Source: Blastobasis lacticolella
Lineage: Eukaryota; Arthropoda; Insecta; Lepidoptera; Blastobasidae
Reading direction: 5' to 3'
NCBI GenBank assembly: GCA_905147135.1
Contig: LR990059.1
Location: forward strand, 13,043,001-13,107,000
Length of the DNA stretch: 64,000 nucleotides
How positions within the stretch are numbered: position 1 is the stretch's first letter; the number at the start of each line of letters is the position of its first letter. The notes beneath the pieces were generated by a model. That model did no database searches. It saw only the letters and a program-made list of their open reading frames with translations, and was not told the origin of the DNA. Below are positions 43,511 to 54,205 of this stretch, piece after piece. Position numbers and translations under genes: made by a program.

Positions 43511-44280
43511 AATACGTGTGGCACTCGGGGACTGCAGCGGTAAAGCTATTGCATAGCATTTTTAATCAACCTCTGCAATTATAATTATTTATTTATTTTA
43601 TTTATATATTAATTTAGATATTAATTCGAGCTAATTAATGCGAGCTTCGAACAGTCGTACCATATACATACACGTTAAGGTTTAACTAGTCGCGGGCTCG
43701 AACTCACTCGTGGAAGCGGCCAAAAAGCACGCTGTCTCACCTAGCATTGTGTCTAAAAGAGATAGAATCAGTTATGAGCAGTTAGCAGCTAGTCTACACG
43801 CATACGTCTAGTCGCACGCACACAAACACCGTGCCGAAGCTGCCGAACTGATACGACGTTAGACGATGCACGGCTTTCAATGCCGCACCGCTGTGCCGGT
43901 CGGAGTGGGGGATGTTAGGTTTTTTCTTGATTCGGTTGCAGCGCTCAAAGCCCGCGATAAAAGCTATGCAATAGCTTAAGTGGTCTAGTTTCAGATTCAT
44001 GTCAAGGTCAGGACGTTATTTTCTTATTTCATCCGTTTGCCGAATTGATCCTGAGCGCTCGTTTCTGTAAGGCGAGTCAATCGTATCACGGTAAAGTTTC
44101 GATCACGAGTTTGCCATGTCAATGCTATGTATGTATGAAATATTTGGTTCACTCATTGGTGTGTGTGAGTCATAAAGGTAGAAGAGTGAATTCGCCAAAA
44201 TTGTCTATCCGTGATCGATTCGGGAAGACTGTAATTTAGCAAAATAAGGCCCCAGGTACTAAACCTGATCTTACCGCTTG
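43511..44280. other. No recognisable gene
   Basis: A mixed stretch with short open frames only; nothing identifiable on either strand. Confidence 0.4.
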
Positions 44281-44287
44281 ATTTTGG

Positions 44288-44331
44288 CAAGTCAAAGTCA
44301 TATATTATATAAAATATATGACTTTGACTTG
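44288..44331. repeat. Perfect 18-bp hairpin before the P-element THAP region
   Basis: CAAGTCAAAGTCATATAT and its exact inverse are separated by eight AT bases. It lies about 55 bp before the THAP-coding block of the P-element remnant. Confidence 0.75.
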
Positions 44332-44386
44332 TTTTTGAAAAGAGTTTGTTGGTTTTTTTAAATTATTTGAGTTTTTAGATTTCCTA

Positions 44387-46440
44387 AACTCCAGGCGTTA
44401 TGCGATATCTGGGTAGCAAATATGAAAATAAAGCATTGGAAGCCCAATAAATCCAGTGTGCTATGTTCAAAGCATTTCGAAGAATATTATTTAGACCCAA
44501 GTCCCTTTAGAACAATACCACGTCCGGGTGCAGTACCAACCTTTTTTGATTTTCTCCTGTGTCATCCAACGTAAGTAAATAATAATTATTCAATGATTGT
44601 GTAAGGGTACTTTATATGTAGGTTTTTGGTTAATGTTCGGTATGTGAAAAAGACTGCCGGAAAATTCATGCCCTTGCTTCTGCCCAATAACCTGTTAGGG
44701 TAACCAATGTTCTAAATCTCTGGAAACTGCAAGGTCACTGTTTCGTACTTTGAGGTTAGTCGAACTTCAGCACCGCTATGACCTCGCCACTTTTTAGGTA
44801 TGCCTCCTAATACCATTGGCAAAGCAAAGTTGACCAAGGTCAACTTTGCTTTGCCACTGTACAATCCCTCCGCTGGGGGATTATGGTATTTTTGTTTAAA
44901 TTTTCTGAGAAAGTATGAATTTTTATGAGTACCTAAATAGAATAGGTAAAAGATATTGGCATGGTACCAACTTATCCATGCTTTGTCAAGTTTATGTTTA
45001 TAATAACGCGTATCAAATCAGTAGTATATTGAATTTATAGTCCAAAGAAAAAAGATCTAGAATTTTGGTCCCAGAACGATTATTAAGAAAGCGAAATACA
45101 ACTGGCGAATTTGTGTCCGTACTTCAAAATGTACAAAATATTGGACCACAGCCATCCACATCACAACAGGAGAATGTGAACAAATATGTAGAAAAAAATA
45201 CCTTAAAGGCATCCACTTCATTGAGCAGAACCGCAGTTACTGATGATTTATCGGTCGTTCCTAAATACTCAATGGAACTAGGTGGTCTTGAACGGGACAG
45301 AGTTATGCAAAAATTAAGGAGAACTGTTGTTCCGAAAAATAAAAAAATTAAATCGTTGAGTGCAAAAAACAAACGCTTAAATAGAAAAGTAGCTAAGTTT
45401 AGTGACATAATATCTGATTTAAGTAAAAAATTAAATGACAACGATGTACAAATTTTAAACAATATTCCCGGAAATAATAAGATACGTAAAGATTTTTTAG
45501 TAAGATACATAAAGAAAGCACAGAAATCGTTTGTGGATAAAACTAACTTACCAGAACTGAGATCTTTCGCACTACAAATTGAATTTCTTTTCGCCTAGAG
45601 CCTATAAATTTGTTCGAGAATCTTTCGAAACAGCATTGCCGCACCCAGCTACCCTAAATAGGTGGTATAAAAAGGTTGATGCCTATCCAGGATTTACATC
45701 TGAAGCGTTCGTGATCCTGGAGAAGTTAGCAAAAATCAGTGAACATCCATTGTACGTCAACTTATGTGTTGACGAAATGGCTATCCGTAAAGGACTAGTG
45801 TGGGATAGTTCACAAAATAAATACCAAGGTGATGTTGACATTGGGATCGAGGTGGTCGATGACAGCTTGCCATTGGCGACTCAAGCCTTAGTATTTATGG
45901 TTACAGCTATTAATAGGTTCTGGAAACTACCAATAGCATATTTTTTCATACATGCTCTGAATGGTGAACAAAGAGCAAATTTTCTAAAAATGGATTTGGA
46001 AATGTTGCATGAAATTAGTGTCTTAGTTTGTAGTATTACATTTGATGGAGCAGCAAGTAATATTAGTATGGCAACTTGTTTAGGCTGCGACTTTTCATTA
46101 ACGAAGTTGACCACATTTTTCATTTTCAAAGATATTAGAATTAATGTGTTTTACGATCCTTGTCATATGAATAAATTAAAAAGAAACACGCTCGGAGATT
46201 ATTTGATACTACTGACGTTTGAAAAGAGATTAATTAACGTAATCATAGGAACGAATGAACGCAATAAGATAACACTATCGTGTTTGGGCTCTTTGGAATG
46301 GTCTTAATGACTGATGATGTCGAAGGAAGGTGGCCTTAGGAACTACTGAACGCAACAAGATAACCCCATCATGTTTGGGCATTTTGCAATGGAAATTAAT
46401 TGCTTTGGAAATTAACAACAGTTCATAAGTTAGATGTTAA
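44387..46440 (+). pseudogene. P-element transposase remnant with THAP domain
   Basis: A block at 44387-44573, preceded by TTTTTAG and followed by GTAAGT, encodes the second half of a THAP zinc finger (CDIWVANMKIKHWKP, LCSKHFEE, GAVPTFF). A second block (45041-45598) holds a Lys/Asn-rich coiled-coil-like stretch and the start of the transposase. A single frame break at about 45580-45600 leads into a 240-codon frame with YKFVRESFETALPHPATLNR, VDEMAIRKGL, FDGAASNISMATCLGCDF and DPCHMNKLKRNTLGDY, all typical of P-element transposases. It stops at 46307; a partial tandem copy of the last segment (NKITPSCLG) follows. The first Cys pair of THAP and the C-terminal part with the final acidic residue are missing, so it is inactive. 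Confidence 0.8.
44817..44856. repeat. Perfect 19-bp hairpin inside the P-element
   Basis: TGGCAAAGCAAAGTTGACC, AA, and the exact inverse form a 40-base near-palindrome with a two-base loop. It lies between the THAP block and the main transposase block. Confidence 0.8.
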
Positions 46441-46444
46441 TTAT

Positions 46445-47010
46445 ATGATAGTACCTATAGCTATAAGTATGGGTAGGCCCATCAACTTCGGAGGTAAGGG
46501 GAGCGAACGGTAATTCTTTAGTTAGTTTCTGTAATTTTTATTTTTATTTTTTTGACTTAGTAAAAGGTAGAGTAATAAAGGGAGATGAGGGTATTTGCCA
46601 ATGTTCGTCTATTTTCTTTTAAACATAATGATATAAAGAATATAACAAAAAAAATATATTTGAGATCATTACAACAAGGGTTTTATGTTTGATATGTTTA
46701 TTATCCTTTTAATTTTTTTTGTTCATGACTATGCCCTTTAGAGGGCATATTCATTTATTGTGAGGTCCTGTGAATAATGATGACGTTTCCAACGATAAGT
46801 ACCTTCTCAGTTTAGAAGTTTTGAGGGAACAGATGTAGATTCATACAAGTAAAATCATAACCCTTTTGCTAGCACTGTCGATTCATGGGTTTGTAGAATC
46901 GAGAGATCGAGAAGACGGTAGTAGGACTGGTAGGTATCAGGGCGAGGGCTTGATTCCCACACACCGTACCTTTCAAAATATATGGTTTTTAATCATATCT
47001 AACTATAATA
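46445..47010. other. AT-rich stretch without recognisable feature
   Basis: No coding pattern or known repeat was recognised between the P-element remnant and the next repeat. Confidence 0.4.
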
Positions 47011-47012
47011 TC

Positions 47013-47632
47013 AGCCGTATGGTGTCAGGCATAGTAGAATAGCTCCAACCCTTTACACTCGCGGGTGTCGTACAAGGCGACTAATGTTTTCGAGGCAAAA
47101 GATGTAGAGTCTTCGTAAGGTGGAAAATGGGCAGCAGCGTTTTCCATTGTTATATTTATAATAATAGCCCTCCTCGCCGTTTCGGCTACAGCGTCTGCAA
47201 CGACGACAGTAGTTACGATTTTCCTGCTGCTCCTGTCTGTCATGTGCCCGCATGTGACTAGCGTAGCGAATTTTGGTTTTAAATGTGCGGGAACAAGTTG
47301 GGCAGGTCAGAACACCGCTTTGAAAGTTATAGTGTACAGACAACAAGTACAAGACAGACTTTCCACACAATGCGAGAGATATTCGCAGTTCCGCTTTTTA
47401 GCCGAAGCCTCCAAGTAACTCTCAACCAGGTTAAGCCCACAAGCCGACGTGGTGTACCGGGGTGTGGCCGCTGCGTGTGTAAAAACTACTTGGAGCCACT
47501 GATGAGGTTCAACGCTACGAGGGACCCCGCTACACCCCATATGTTATATTTATAACACTGCGATCTCAAACCCACCTGCCAAGCGTGGATACTATGGCAA
47601 TTGCCTCCCCTTTCCAGGGGGTCCACTGAAAA
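47013..47632 (-). repeat. Repeat family B copy, minus strand, with LINE insert
   Basis: Family B motifs appear in inverse order (CGTACAAGGCGACTAATGTT, TTGTTATATTTATA, ACCTGCCAAGCGTGG). The copy is split at 47162-47541 by a separate insert with a 14-bp duplication. Confidence 0.6.
47162..47541 (-). mobile_element. Retroposed LINE-derived fragment with C2H2 finger
   Basis: The insert is flanked by a perfect 14-bp duplication TGTTATATTTATAA (47148-47161 and 47542-47555), with a TAT-rich 3' end on the minus strand, as target-primed reverse transcription leaves. Its minus-strand frame encodes [20 protein letters not shown] followed by [13 protein letters not shown], i.e. a C-x2-C-x12-H-x3-H finger, then [10 protein letters not shown]. 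This finger and tail are familiar from RTE-type LINEs of invertebrates. It is a short fragment and not a host zinc-finger gene. Confidence 0.65.
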
Positions 47633-48085
47633 CTAGCGTCACGGCAACTGTCGTGGCATATGCTGAGTGTGGCCGCATTGCACTCTCCACATGGCACAAG
47701 TAACGAGATTAGAGTATATTTTTTCTTATTCTGGTTTTGTTTATGTCTCTGTTTGATTATATTTTTAAAATTTAATTTTAAGTGTTTTGTGCTGTGTGTT
47801 TGAGTGTAATAAATGTGTTTTACTTTACATTACTACTTACCTTTCGTGAGAGAGGCCCTAAGTCCTGTAGTGTCTATTACGGGCAGTGATGATAAACACT
47901 TGTATTTTTGTTTATAATGAATAAACTCAAAAACTACTAGACCCATTCAAAAAATTCTTTCACTATCACTGATTAACACAATATTATATCCCGCGTTATC
48001 CCGAGTTATGTGCCCGCGAGTATCTTAGTTTACACTTTTACAGCGAACCGAACTGCGCGAACCCAGGAGCTTAGCTTATACAGGG

Positions 48086-48340
48086 TGTAAAAAGACCGTT
48101 AGCATTAATTGAAACCTCATATTCTACCCATGAAACTGAAAAACTTTCCCTAAGAAACATACCCGCGGAAACTCATACTTTAGGCAGAAATCGAGATTCT
48201 TTAAAAAAAAAAAAGTTGTGTTTTTGTACTAAAAAATATCAAGTATCGATAACTGAATCGTTCACAATTAATTTAGACACTCAAATATCAAATTTAAGTT
48301 GAAATAAATGCACTTGAAGTAAAAGCACGCAATGGATAAC
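48086..48340. mobile_element. Decayed MITE, relative of 35764-36172
   Basis: TGTAAAAAGACCGTTAGCAT, AATTGAAACCTCATATTCTA and CCCATGAAACTGAAAAACTT, then AAAAATATCAAGTATCGATA in the middle, match one half of the MITE at 35764-36172. The right end is not found. Confidence 0.6.
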
Positions 48341-49500
48341 GTGCAGGCTGGCCGGCCGTACACGTGCGCCTAACTACCTACTAGCTGCCGCGCGCTAACT
48401 TTCCACCTACTCGGTGCCGCGCGCTAGCTACTACCTACAGCGGACGTGTCTTCGCCAATCCGCCACCGGCCGCCCGTGGCCCATGACCATGGGGCAGCAG
48501 CACTGCCATGCTACCACTCAGTAAAGATCAACACGACAGGGGTACGCATACCTACCTTAATACATTACCTAGACGTTTGCTTACGGTCATTGACATTATA
48601 CCAGCACCTACCTACCGTCGATATCAGCAGTAAAGTTTACGATCGAAAGTCCTACCTACCTAGGTACATGATTTTATGACGACCATTCACATTACATGAG
48701 AATTTAACGTAGTAGGTATCTCCCGTGGCGCGCACTTGCATGATCAGGCACAGGATCAGCTGTCTACCTACCTAACTTACGTACACGTTTGCTTACGGAC
48801 ATTCACATCATACGAGAATCGAGCCCAGTACCTACCACCTACCTACTGTCGATATCTGCAGTAAAGTTCACGATCGATAGTCCAATACGTACTAGGAACA
48901 TGAGAATTGAACGTAGTACCTACCTACCACTTGTCATCAGCTGACAGGATGACCGGATACCAAACCAACATGTTTGTATTACGAACATTCCCAATTCCTA
49001 TCACACGACCGAACCGTGGAGACTAAGGCAAAAAAAAATAACTAGGTAGGTATTCATTTGTCAGACACGCACGACACGAGAATAGATACACACTTTAAGA
49101 AGAAATAAGTATTAAACCCAGGTCATTGATCGATGACTTAATACCTACCTTAATTGTAATTGCTCAATCAGATAACAAGAGGTTTACCTACTTCACTTCA
49201 GTTCAGAACGTAGGTACTTGAACGAACGAATTGAAGTTCGCCCCGAATGGCGGCGTCGCCTTTGTGTTAGGCTGGGTCTACATTGTAACATTTTGATGTA
49301 GCGCATTTCCGTCAAATGGCGTGGCACCAATACCGACGTGTGCACGTCACGATCATGACATTTTATTATCAGTCTGGTCGATTTTTGACACGATAAGGCA
49401 GACGGCTAAATGAATGTCCGAAATTAAAATTTCCGATAAATTTCCAATTTGGGTGAACAACCGTTAGTTGCAGTTGAAACTGACAACGACGACGGTGATA
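48340..49500. other. CTAC/CTA-rich low-complexity stretch
   Basis: Many CTACCTACCTA runs and repeated GATATCRGCAGTAAAGTT and ACGATCGA words (48620 and 48850) suggest a decayed tandem duplication. No gene was recognised. Confidence 0.4.
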
Positions 49501-49508
49501 ACGATCAG

Positions 49509-49740
49509 CGGGGCTATCGGCTAACTCAGTTGACAACTGTATTTGACACTTGATAATTCTACACCGCGTCGCCCTCAGAGGGCCTATCGGCTATCTCAGT
49601 GGACAACTGAATTTGACATAAAAAAAATCTGACACTACTCTAATTTGGTAGACGCTATTGCCAGTTTTCAACGTAGATGACGTGGTGTAGATTTATCTTG
49701 TGTCAAATACAGTTGTCAACTGAGTTAGCCAATAGCCCCG
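49509..49740. mobile_element. MITE with CGGGGCTATCGGCTAACTCA ends
   Basis: The left end (CGGGGCTATCGGCTAACTCA, GTTGACAACTGTATTTGACA) is inverse to the right end over about 41 bp with one or two mismatches. A third partial copy of the end motif occurs at 49582-49620 inside the element. No clear target duplication was found. Confidence 0.7.
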
Positions 49741-50899
49741 CAGGTCGGCACTTTCATTGCACTTTTATTATAATGACAATAGAAATGTACAAGTCAGATT
49801 TGTTTGTGTTCGTTACGGAATAGAAATTTGTAGTAAAAAATAACTTATCTGCAGATGGGCTGCCTTGTTTCGTCCCTGCATTTGCCTTAGTGTGTGCCAT
49901 ATAGACATGTGTGACATTTTGTCTTGAATTGAAACTCGGTTTGTTCTCTCTGCTTCTGTAGTTAATGTTTTTTCTCTATGGTGGCAAGGAATCATAATAT
50001 GCAACGCTAATGTGGTCCTTTTAGAGTAGAGATGAAACATATCCGGTTGCTATCCAATTTCCGGCCTATCCGGCCGGATACACGATAGTAATTTTTTTTT
50101 TAAATCTCATAAAATTGATTTTGCTCATCGGCTTCCTTAATTTCTCTGAGCAGTAGCCGCATCAATGATATTATCCTTCAGGTCCTGTTGGACTGTTGAC
50201 TCACAATCGTCTACGGTTTTATGAGCCAAAAGGCCAAAAATTCGAAGCTCGTTGCGCTTGCTCAATTTTTTATTGATTTTATCAATCACTTCTACTTTTT
50301 AGAACAGATATGTCAAAAATTACGGCTCGCATCGCTCGCTCATTCATTGTCTTCAGTTTTGTCATACTATTCAAACTATATATCAAACAATCACCCCAGT
50401 TTTTAAGAACCATAATGTTAAAAGTTTCGTGCGCGCTCCGATTGCTCGTTCAATAATTTTAATTTCTTTTTTGTGTTTTATTGTTTTTTTAAGGGGTTAA
50501 AAAGTATTTACGGGGTCGACAACGCGTGGGTGATGCCCCTGGTGTTGCAAACGTTCATAGGCTGCGGTGACTGCTTACTAGGCTTTTCGAATACCTGACC
50601 TTTTTAGGTACCCGGGTATCGGGTATTATTATTTTTAATACCCGGGTATTTCTCCATTTATTAAGAAAATGTAAGTAAAAGGTATTTTTTAAACCTTTTG
50701 TTTTCAAATTGAAATATAACATAGAAAAATTATAGGCTAAAGGCTTTATAGGAAAGCTAATGAGATTCCGCTGCGTGTTTATTCTAACAAAAGTCAAAAA
50801 CATTCAACCAAAATTGGGATCAATGGAGTTCATTAGATTATTTTCTTTGGGGATATGTCTACGCTGATAAACTAGGGACGATAGAACACAACCCGTACA

Positions 50900-51760
50900 A
50901 GACACCAGAACACCTTGTTCCTGTTGCACGTTATTTATCTGCTCGTGTCCGGTGCTTTTGGGTATGCAGATGGCACCACAGTGACGGACAGGTACCTACA
51001 CACCCAGTGCAAAGGCTAAGAGAGAGGATGTCGAGCCTAGACCAAGCTCTCCAGAATGTTTCTGATTGGGGAGTTGCCAATCTTGTGCAGTTCAACGCGT
51101 CTAAAATACAGGCTAGTTTGTTCACCGCCAAGCGAAGTACATTCCATTGGACTCCAACTATCCAGGGTGTGCCCCTACAAATACGTGATAGCCTCCGCCT
51201 GTAGGTATATCAAGTCCATAGCTTAAACTGCTGCCAAATAACTAGGCATCCTCTCTAGGGCAAGGCGGTATTTCTTATCTGAGCAGACGTTGCCACTATA
51301 TAAAGCCCAACTTCAACCTTTCATGGAATATTGTTGTCACCTATGGGACGGATCTGCCAAGGTCTATCTGGCTGCTCTGGACTCGGTTGAGAGACGTGCC
51401 AAGAAACTGATAGACAATCCCCCGTTGGTGCAGGAAAATCTACAGGATCTGGATAACCGCCGTCAAGTGGCATCTCTGACGGTTTTCTACAGACTACACT
51501 TTGGGGAATGTGCGACGGAATTACACGAGTTAATTCCACGTCAGCGTACCATCCCTATATTGTCAACATTCCGTTCAACAGCGTTTTTCTAACTCTTTAC
51601 TGTTGCGAACGGCAAGGGATTGGAACTCGCTGCCTGCACATGTTTCCCTGAGCAGTACAACTTGGATCTCTTTAAGACATGAGTGAATAGATATTTAATA
51701 GAGAGGTATGCGTCATCGTAGCATGCATCTTCACTTAATATTAGGTGAGATGGCAGTAAA
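50900..51760 (+). mobile_element. LINE reverse-transcriptase fragment, innermost level
   Basis: Broken frames read FGYADGTTVTDRYL-like text near 50958-50998, LDQALQNVSDWGVANLVQFN then ASKIQASLFTAKR, and PLYKAQLQPFMEYCCHLWDG, followed by DNRRQVASLTVFYRLHFGEC and ELIPRQ. These are late reverse-transcriptase regions of a Jockey/CR1-like LINE. Several stops are present. Confidence 0.65.
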
Positions 51761-51959
51761 ATACCTGAGTATTTTCTATAAAAAAAAAAACAACTTTCGG
51801 TGAGTTATTAGTGAAATACTACCGTTTACTGTGAAATGTATGAAAACTGGACATCCATATTGGGCCATCTACGCGCCAGACGCGGCGGCCACATGGCCGA
51901 AATAATATTCAAACATAAATGGCATTTCATTATCTTCCCAATAAAGTTAGTTTCACCGA

Positions 51960-52045
51960 TATTAAAAATACTTTTATTTTTTATGTTACAAGGCAAACAA
52001 ATGGGCGGGCCACCTGAGGGAAAGTGGTCACCGCCGCCTATGCAC
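51960..52045 (-). repeat. LINE-type 3' tail (TTACATAAAAA family) inside the nest
   Basis: TTTATTTTTTATGTTACAAG, GCGGGCCACCTGAGGGAAAG and TGGTCACCGCCGCCTATGCA match the tails at 14506 and 23528, in the same orientation. Confidence 0.55.
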
Positions 52046-53210
52046 TATTCTTCTTTGTTTAATTTCAATTTAAAAACCAAAGGTTTATAAGAAAAGGAAA
52101 CAATTATCAAAAAATAAACGATACGTAAACTTATCCTGACTTATAATGTTTTTTTCTTATCGGAGAAGATATGCGCTATTAAAACTCTTTAAAGCGTTAC
52201 ATTACCGCATCAACGTTTTTTTTTAAATACTCGATACCCGGGTACCTGGGTATGGCACTCAAATTGTATCCGGGTACAAAATCCCTTAAATACCCGGTAC
52301 CCTAATAGAAAACCCTACTGCTTACCATCAGGCAGGCCGTAAGCTTGTTTGCTACCTTAGTGGTATAAATAAAAACGATTAGTATCACACATCATCACAG
52401 CACCTAAGCGAAAATGACAAAAATTCCAAGCTCGTTCCGCTTGCTCATTACTTTACTGCTCACCCCAGCTTTTAAGAATAAAATATCAAAAATATCATAG
52501 CTCTTTCACAAAGCTCGTTGCGGTCGCTCATTCATTAATTTCCAAAAAGTTAATTTTGTAAAGATCACCCATTGCCCAAGATATTTAAAACTGCGACCCA
52601 AAATGTCAAAAATTACGTTTTTTCACCAAATCCTAGATCCGTGCCTGTGTTGGACCGCTGTAAGCCAGGTGGCGTGTGGGGCCTTTCACGACAGTACGCA
52701 ATCGTCGACAAATTTAGGGCTACTTGCACCATAGAGGTCTTTGGGGTGACAGAGCACATGCCAAAAAATGCGCATTTCTGTCATGTGATGTTTAGTATAA
52801 CATTTTTTCCAAAGTGAATCAAGGTTTATACTGGATAAAAATACAAATTTATCTATATTTAGAGGTAATATACAATGTCATTTGTCCTCCGATATGCGGG
52901 GGGCCTTATGTAAGCCCGTATTTCGAAACTACGAATCCTTTCGTGGTCGAAAGAATTGTTCAGTTCAACGTTCAAATTATTCTCATTGAAGGAAGACTTG
53001 AAATCATGTAAACACATGCAGTCGTCTAAAGTCCCACTCCACGATTACAGCTTGCACAAACTTCTTCAGAGACGAAGTTCAGCCAAATATCCGGCTGTCA
53101 GATATCCGGCTATCCGGCTAAGAGGCCGGCCGGATATCCGGTATCCAGTATCCGGCCAAACCACTATCCGTTTCATCTCTATTTTAGACCCTTTGTACTT
53201 GTACTTAGCC

Positions 53211-53243
53211 ATAGCCTCCTTCATCTTACGAAGGAGGCTATGA
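53211..53243. repeat. 13-bp hairpin next to the hAT-like element
   Basis: CATAGCCTCCTTC and its exact inverse, separated by seven bases, lie about 30 bp beyond the outer hAT-like element. Confidence 0.6.
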
Positions 53244-53435
53244 CTTAGCGCAACTGGGGATATTGACAATGACATCAAAGCCCGAATACCCGCGGGTTCG
53301 GCTAAATGGCGGGAGGTGACGGGTGTCATTTGTTGGAAAAATGTCAGTAAAGCAAGTCTAAAAGACGATCATTAGACTTGTCCTTCCATACAGCAGCGAC
53401 TAATAATTATGTAAATGACTACAGTTACATAGATA

Positions 53436-53660
53436 GCGGTGTGGTGTCGGGTACAGTAGAATAGCACCAACCCTGGATGTCGTACAACCGACTAATGTTT
53501 TGGAGGCAAAATATTTAGACCCCGTAGACTGCAAATAGGCAGCAGCGTTTTCTATTGTTATATGCATGCCAAGCATGGAGATTATGGCAATAACCTCCCC
53601 TTTCGTGAGAGAGGCCCAGTCCTGCAGTGGACTGTTATAGGCTGTGATGATGATGAGATG
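53436..53660 (-). repeat. Repeat family B copy, minus strand
   Basis: AGAATAGCACCAACCCTGGA, CATGCCAAGCATGGAGATTA, AGAGGCCCAGTCCTGCAGTG and GATGATGATGAG give the family in inverse order. An internal deletion removes part of the middle. Confidence 0.6.
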
Positions 53661-53795
53661 AGATGATAGTAAAACATAAAACCAAATCGTAAATAACTTA
53701 ACAATATATTTTAATTTATCACCTAAACTCAATAAATTACAATAGTTTCTTAAATGTAAAGCACAAACTAACCAGAAATATGAAATAACCTGGAT

Positions 53796-53881
53796 TTTAT
53801 TGAGATTGGGGATGGGATTACATTTTTCTACTCGAGAAGGTTGACTATCTACAACATCTTATCTGTTTATTGATATTTGTT
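53796..53881 (-). terminator. Candidate poly(A) signals of the poly-lipocalin gene
   Basis: On the minus strand AATAAA occurs at 53881-53876 and again at 53801-53796, about 325 and 405 bases beyond the stop codon at 54206. Use of either would place the MITE 53927-54110 in the 3' UTR. Confidence 0.4.
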
Positions 53882-53926
53882 TTTGATCAGATTTTAAATT
53901 ATGGAAAAATAATGGCACCATTTTAA

Positions 53927-54110
53927 GGGTATGTTCCAGGTTTCCTACCGCGTACCTTTGTTGACGAGTAGCCCATAATATCAAAATATAATAACATCGT
54001 CCGGCGCTATCAGCTCTCCATTCGTCCCGTGACCATGATGCAAGCAACTGTGTCGAAATATCGGGCTACTCGTCAACAAAGGTACGCGGTAGGAAGCCCG
54101 GAACATACCC
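53927..54110. mobile_element. piggyBac-like MITE, probably in the lipocalin 3' UTR
   Basis: TTAA at 53923-53926 and 54111-54114 flanks inverse arms of about 45 bp (GGGTATGTTCCAGGTTTCCT, ACCGCGTACCTTTGTTGACG). Related ends occur in the MITE at 21590-21822. The long arms would fold into a stable hairpin in RNA. Confidence 0.75.
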
Positions 54111-54205
54111 TTAAAATGTGTAATAATAACCGCGATAGTTTAAAACATGTAATAATGGTACCATTGTTTGAAATTAGGTAGATACAATGGCCATATTTTA
54201 ATACG

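Larger units (their letters stand above)
50579..52317. mobile_element. hAT-like element, third level of the nest
   Basis: A perfect 8-bp duplication CTGCTTAC (50571-50578 and 52318-52325) flanks ends TAGGCTTTTC and, inverted, TAGGGTTTTC. Both arms carry ACCCGGGTAT words and AAACCTTTTGTTTTCAAATT against its near-inverse at 52065-52088. A reverse-transcriptase fragment sits in the middle. Confidence 0.8.
50500..52375 (+). mobile_element. LINE 3' tail split by a second hAT-like element
   Basis: The tail reads GGTCGACAACGCGTGGGTGA and CCCCTGGTGTTGCAAACGTT up to CTGCTTAC (50578), then resumes at 52318 with CTGCTTACCATCAGGCAGGC and ends TTAGTGGTATAAAT. Without the insert it matches 12165-12293. 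Confidence 0.75.
50027..53181. mobile_element. hAT-like element (outermost of a nest)
   Basis: Ends TAGAGATGAAAC and its exact inverse (53170-53181) are flanked by TTTTAGAG (50019-50026) and TTTTAGAC (53182-53189), an 8-bp duplication with one change. ATCCGG words cluster next to both ends (50041-50085 and 53085-53165). The interior has degenerate units with CACCCCAGTTTTTAAGAA and CTCGTTGCGCTTGCTCA on both sides of an inner nest (50500-52375). No transposase is recognised. Confidence 0.75.

Noticed and set aside
47053..47370. Host zinc-finger gene
   Set aside because: The finger lies in a short insert with target duplication and LINE-type tail, so it is retroelement debris.
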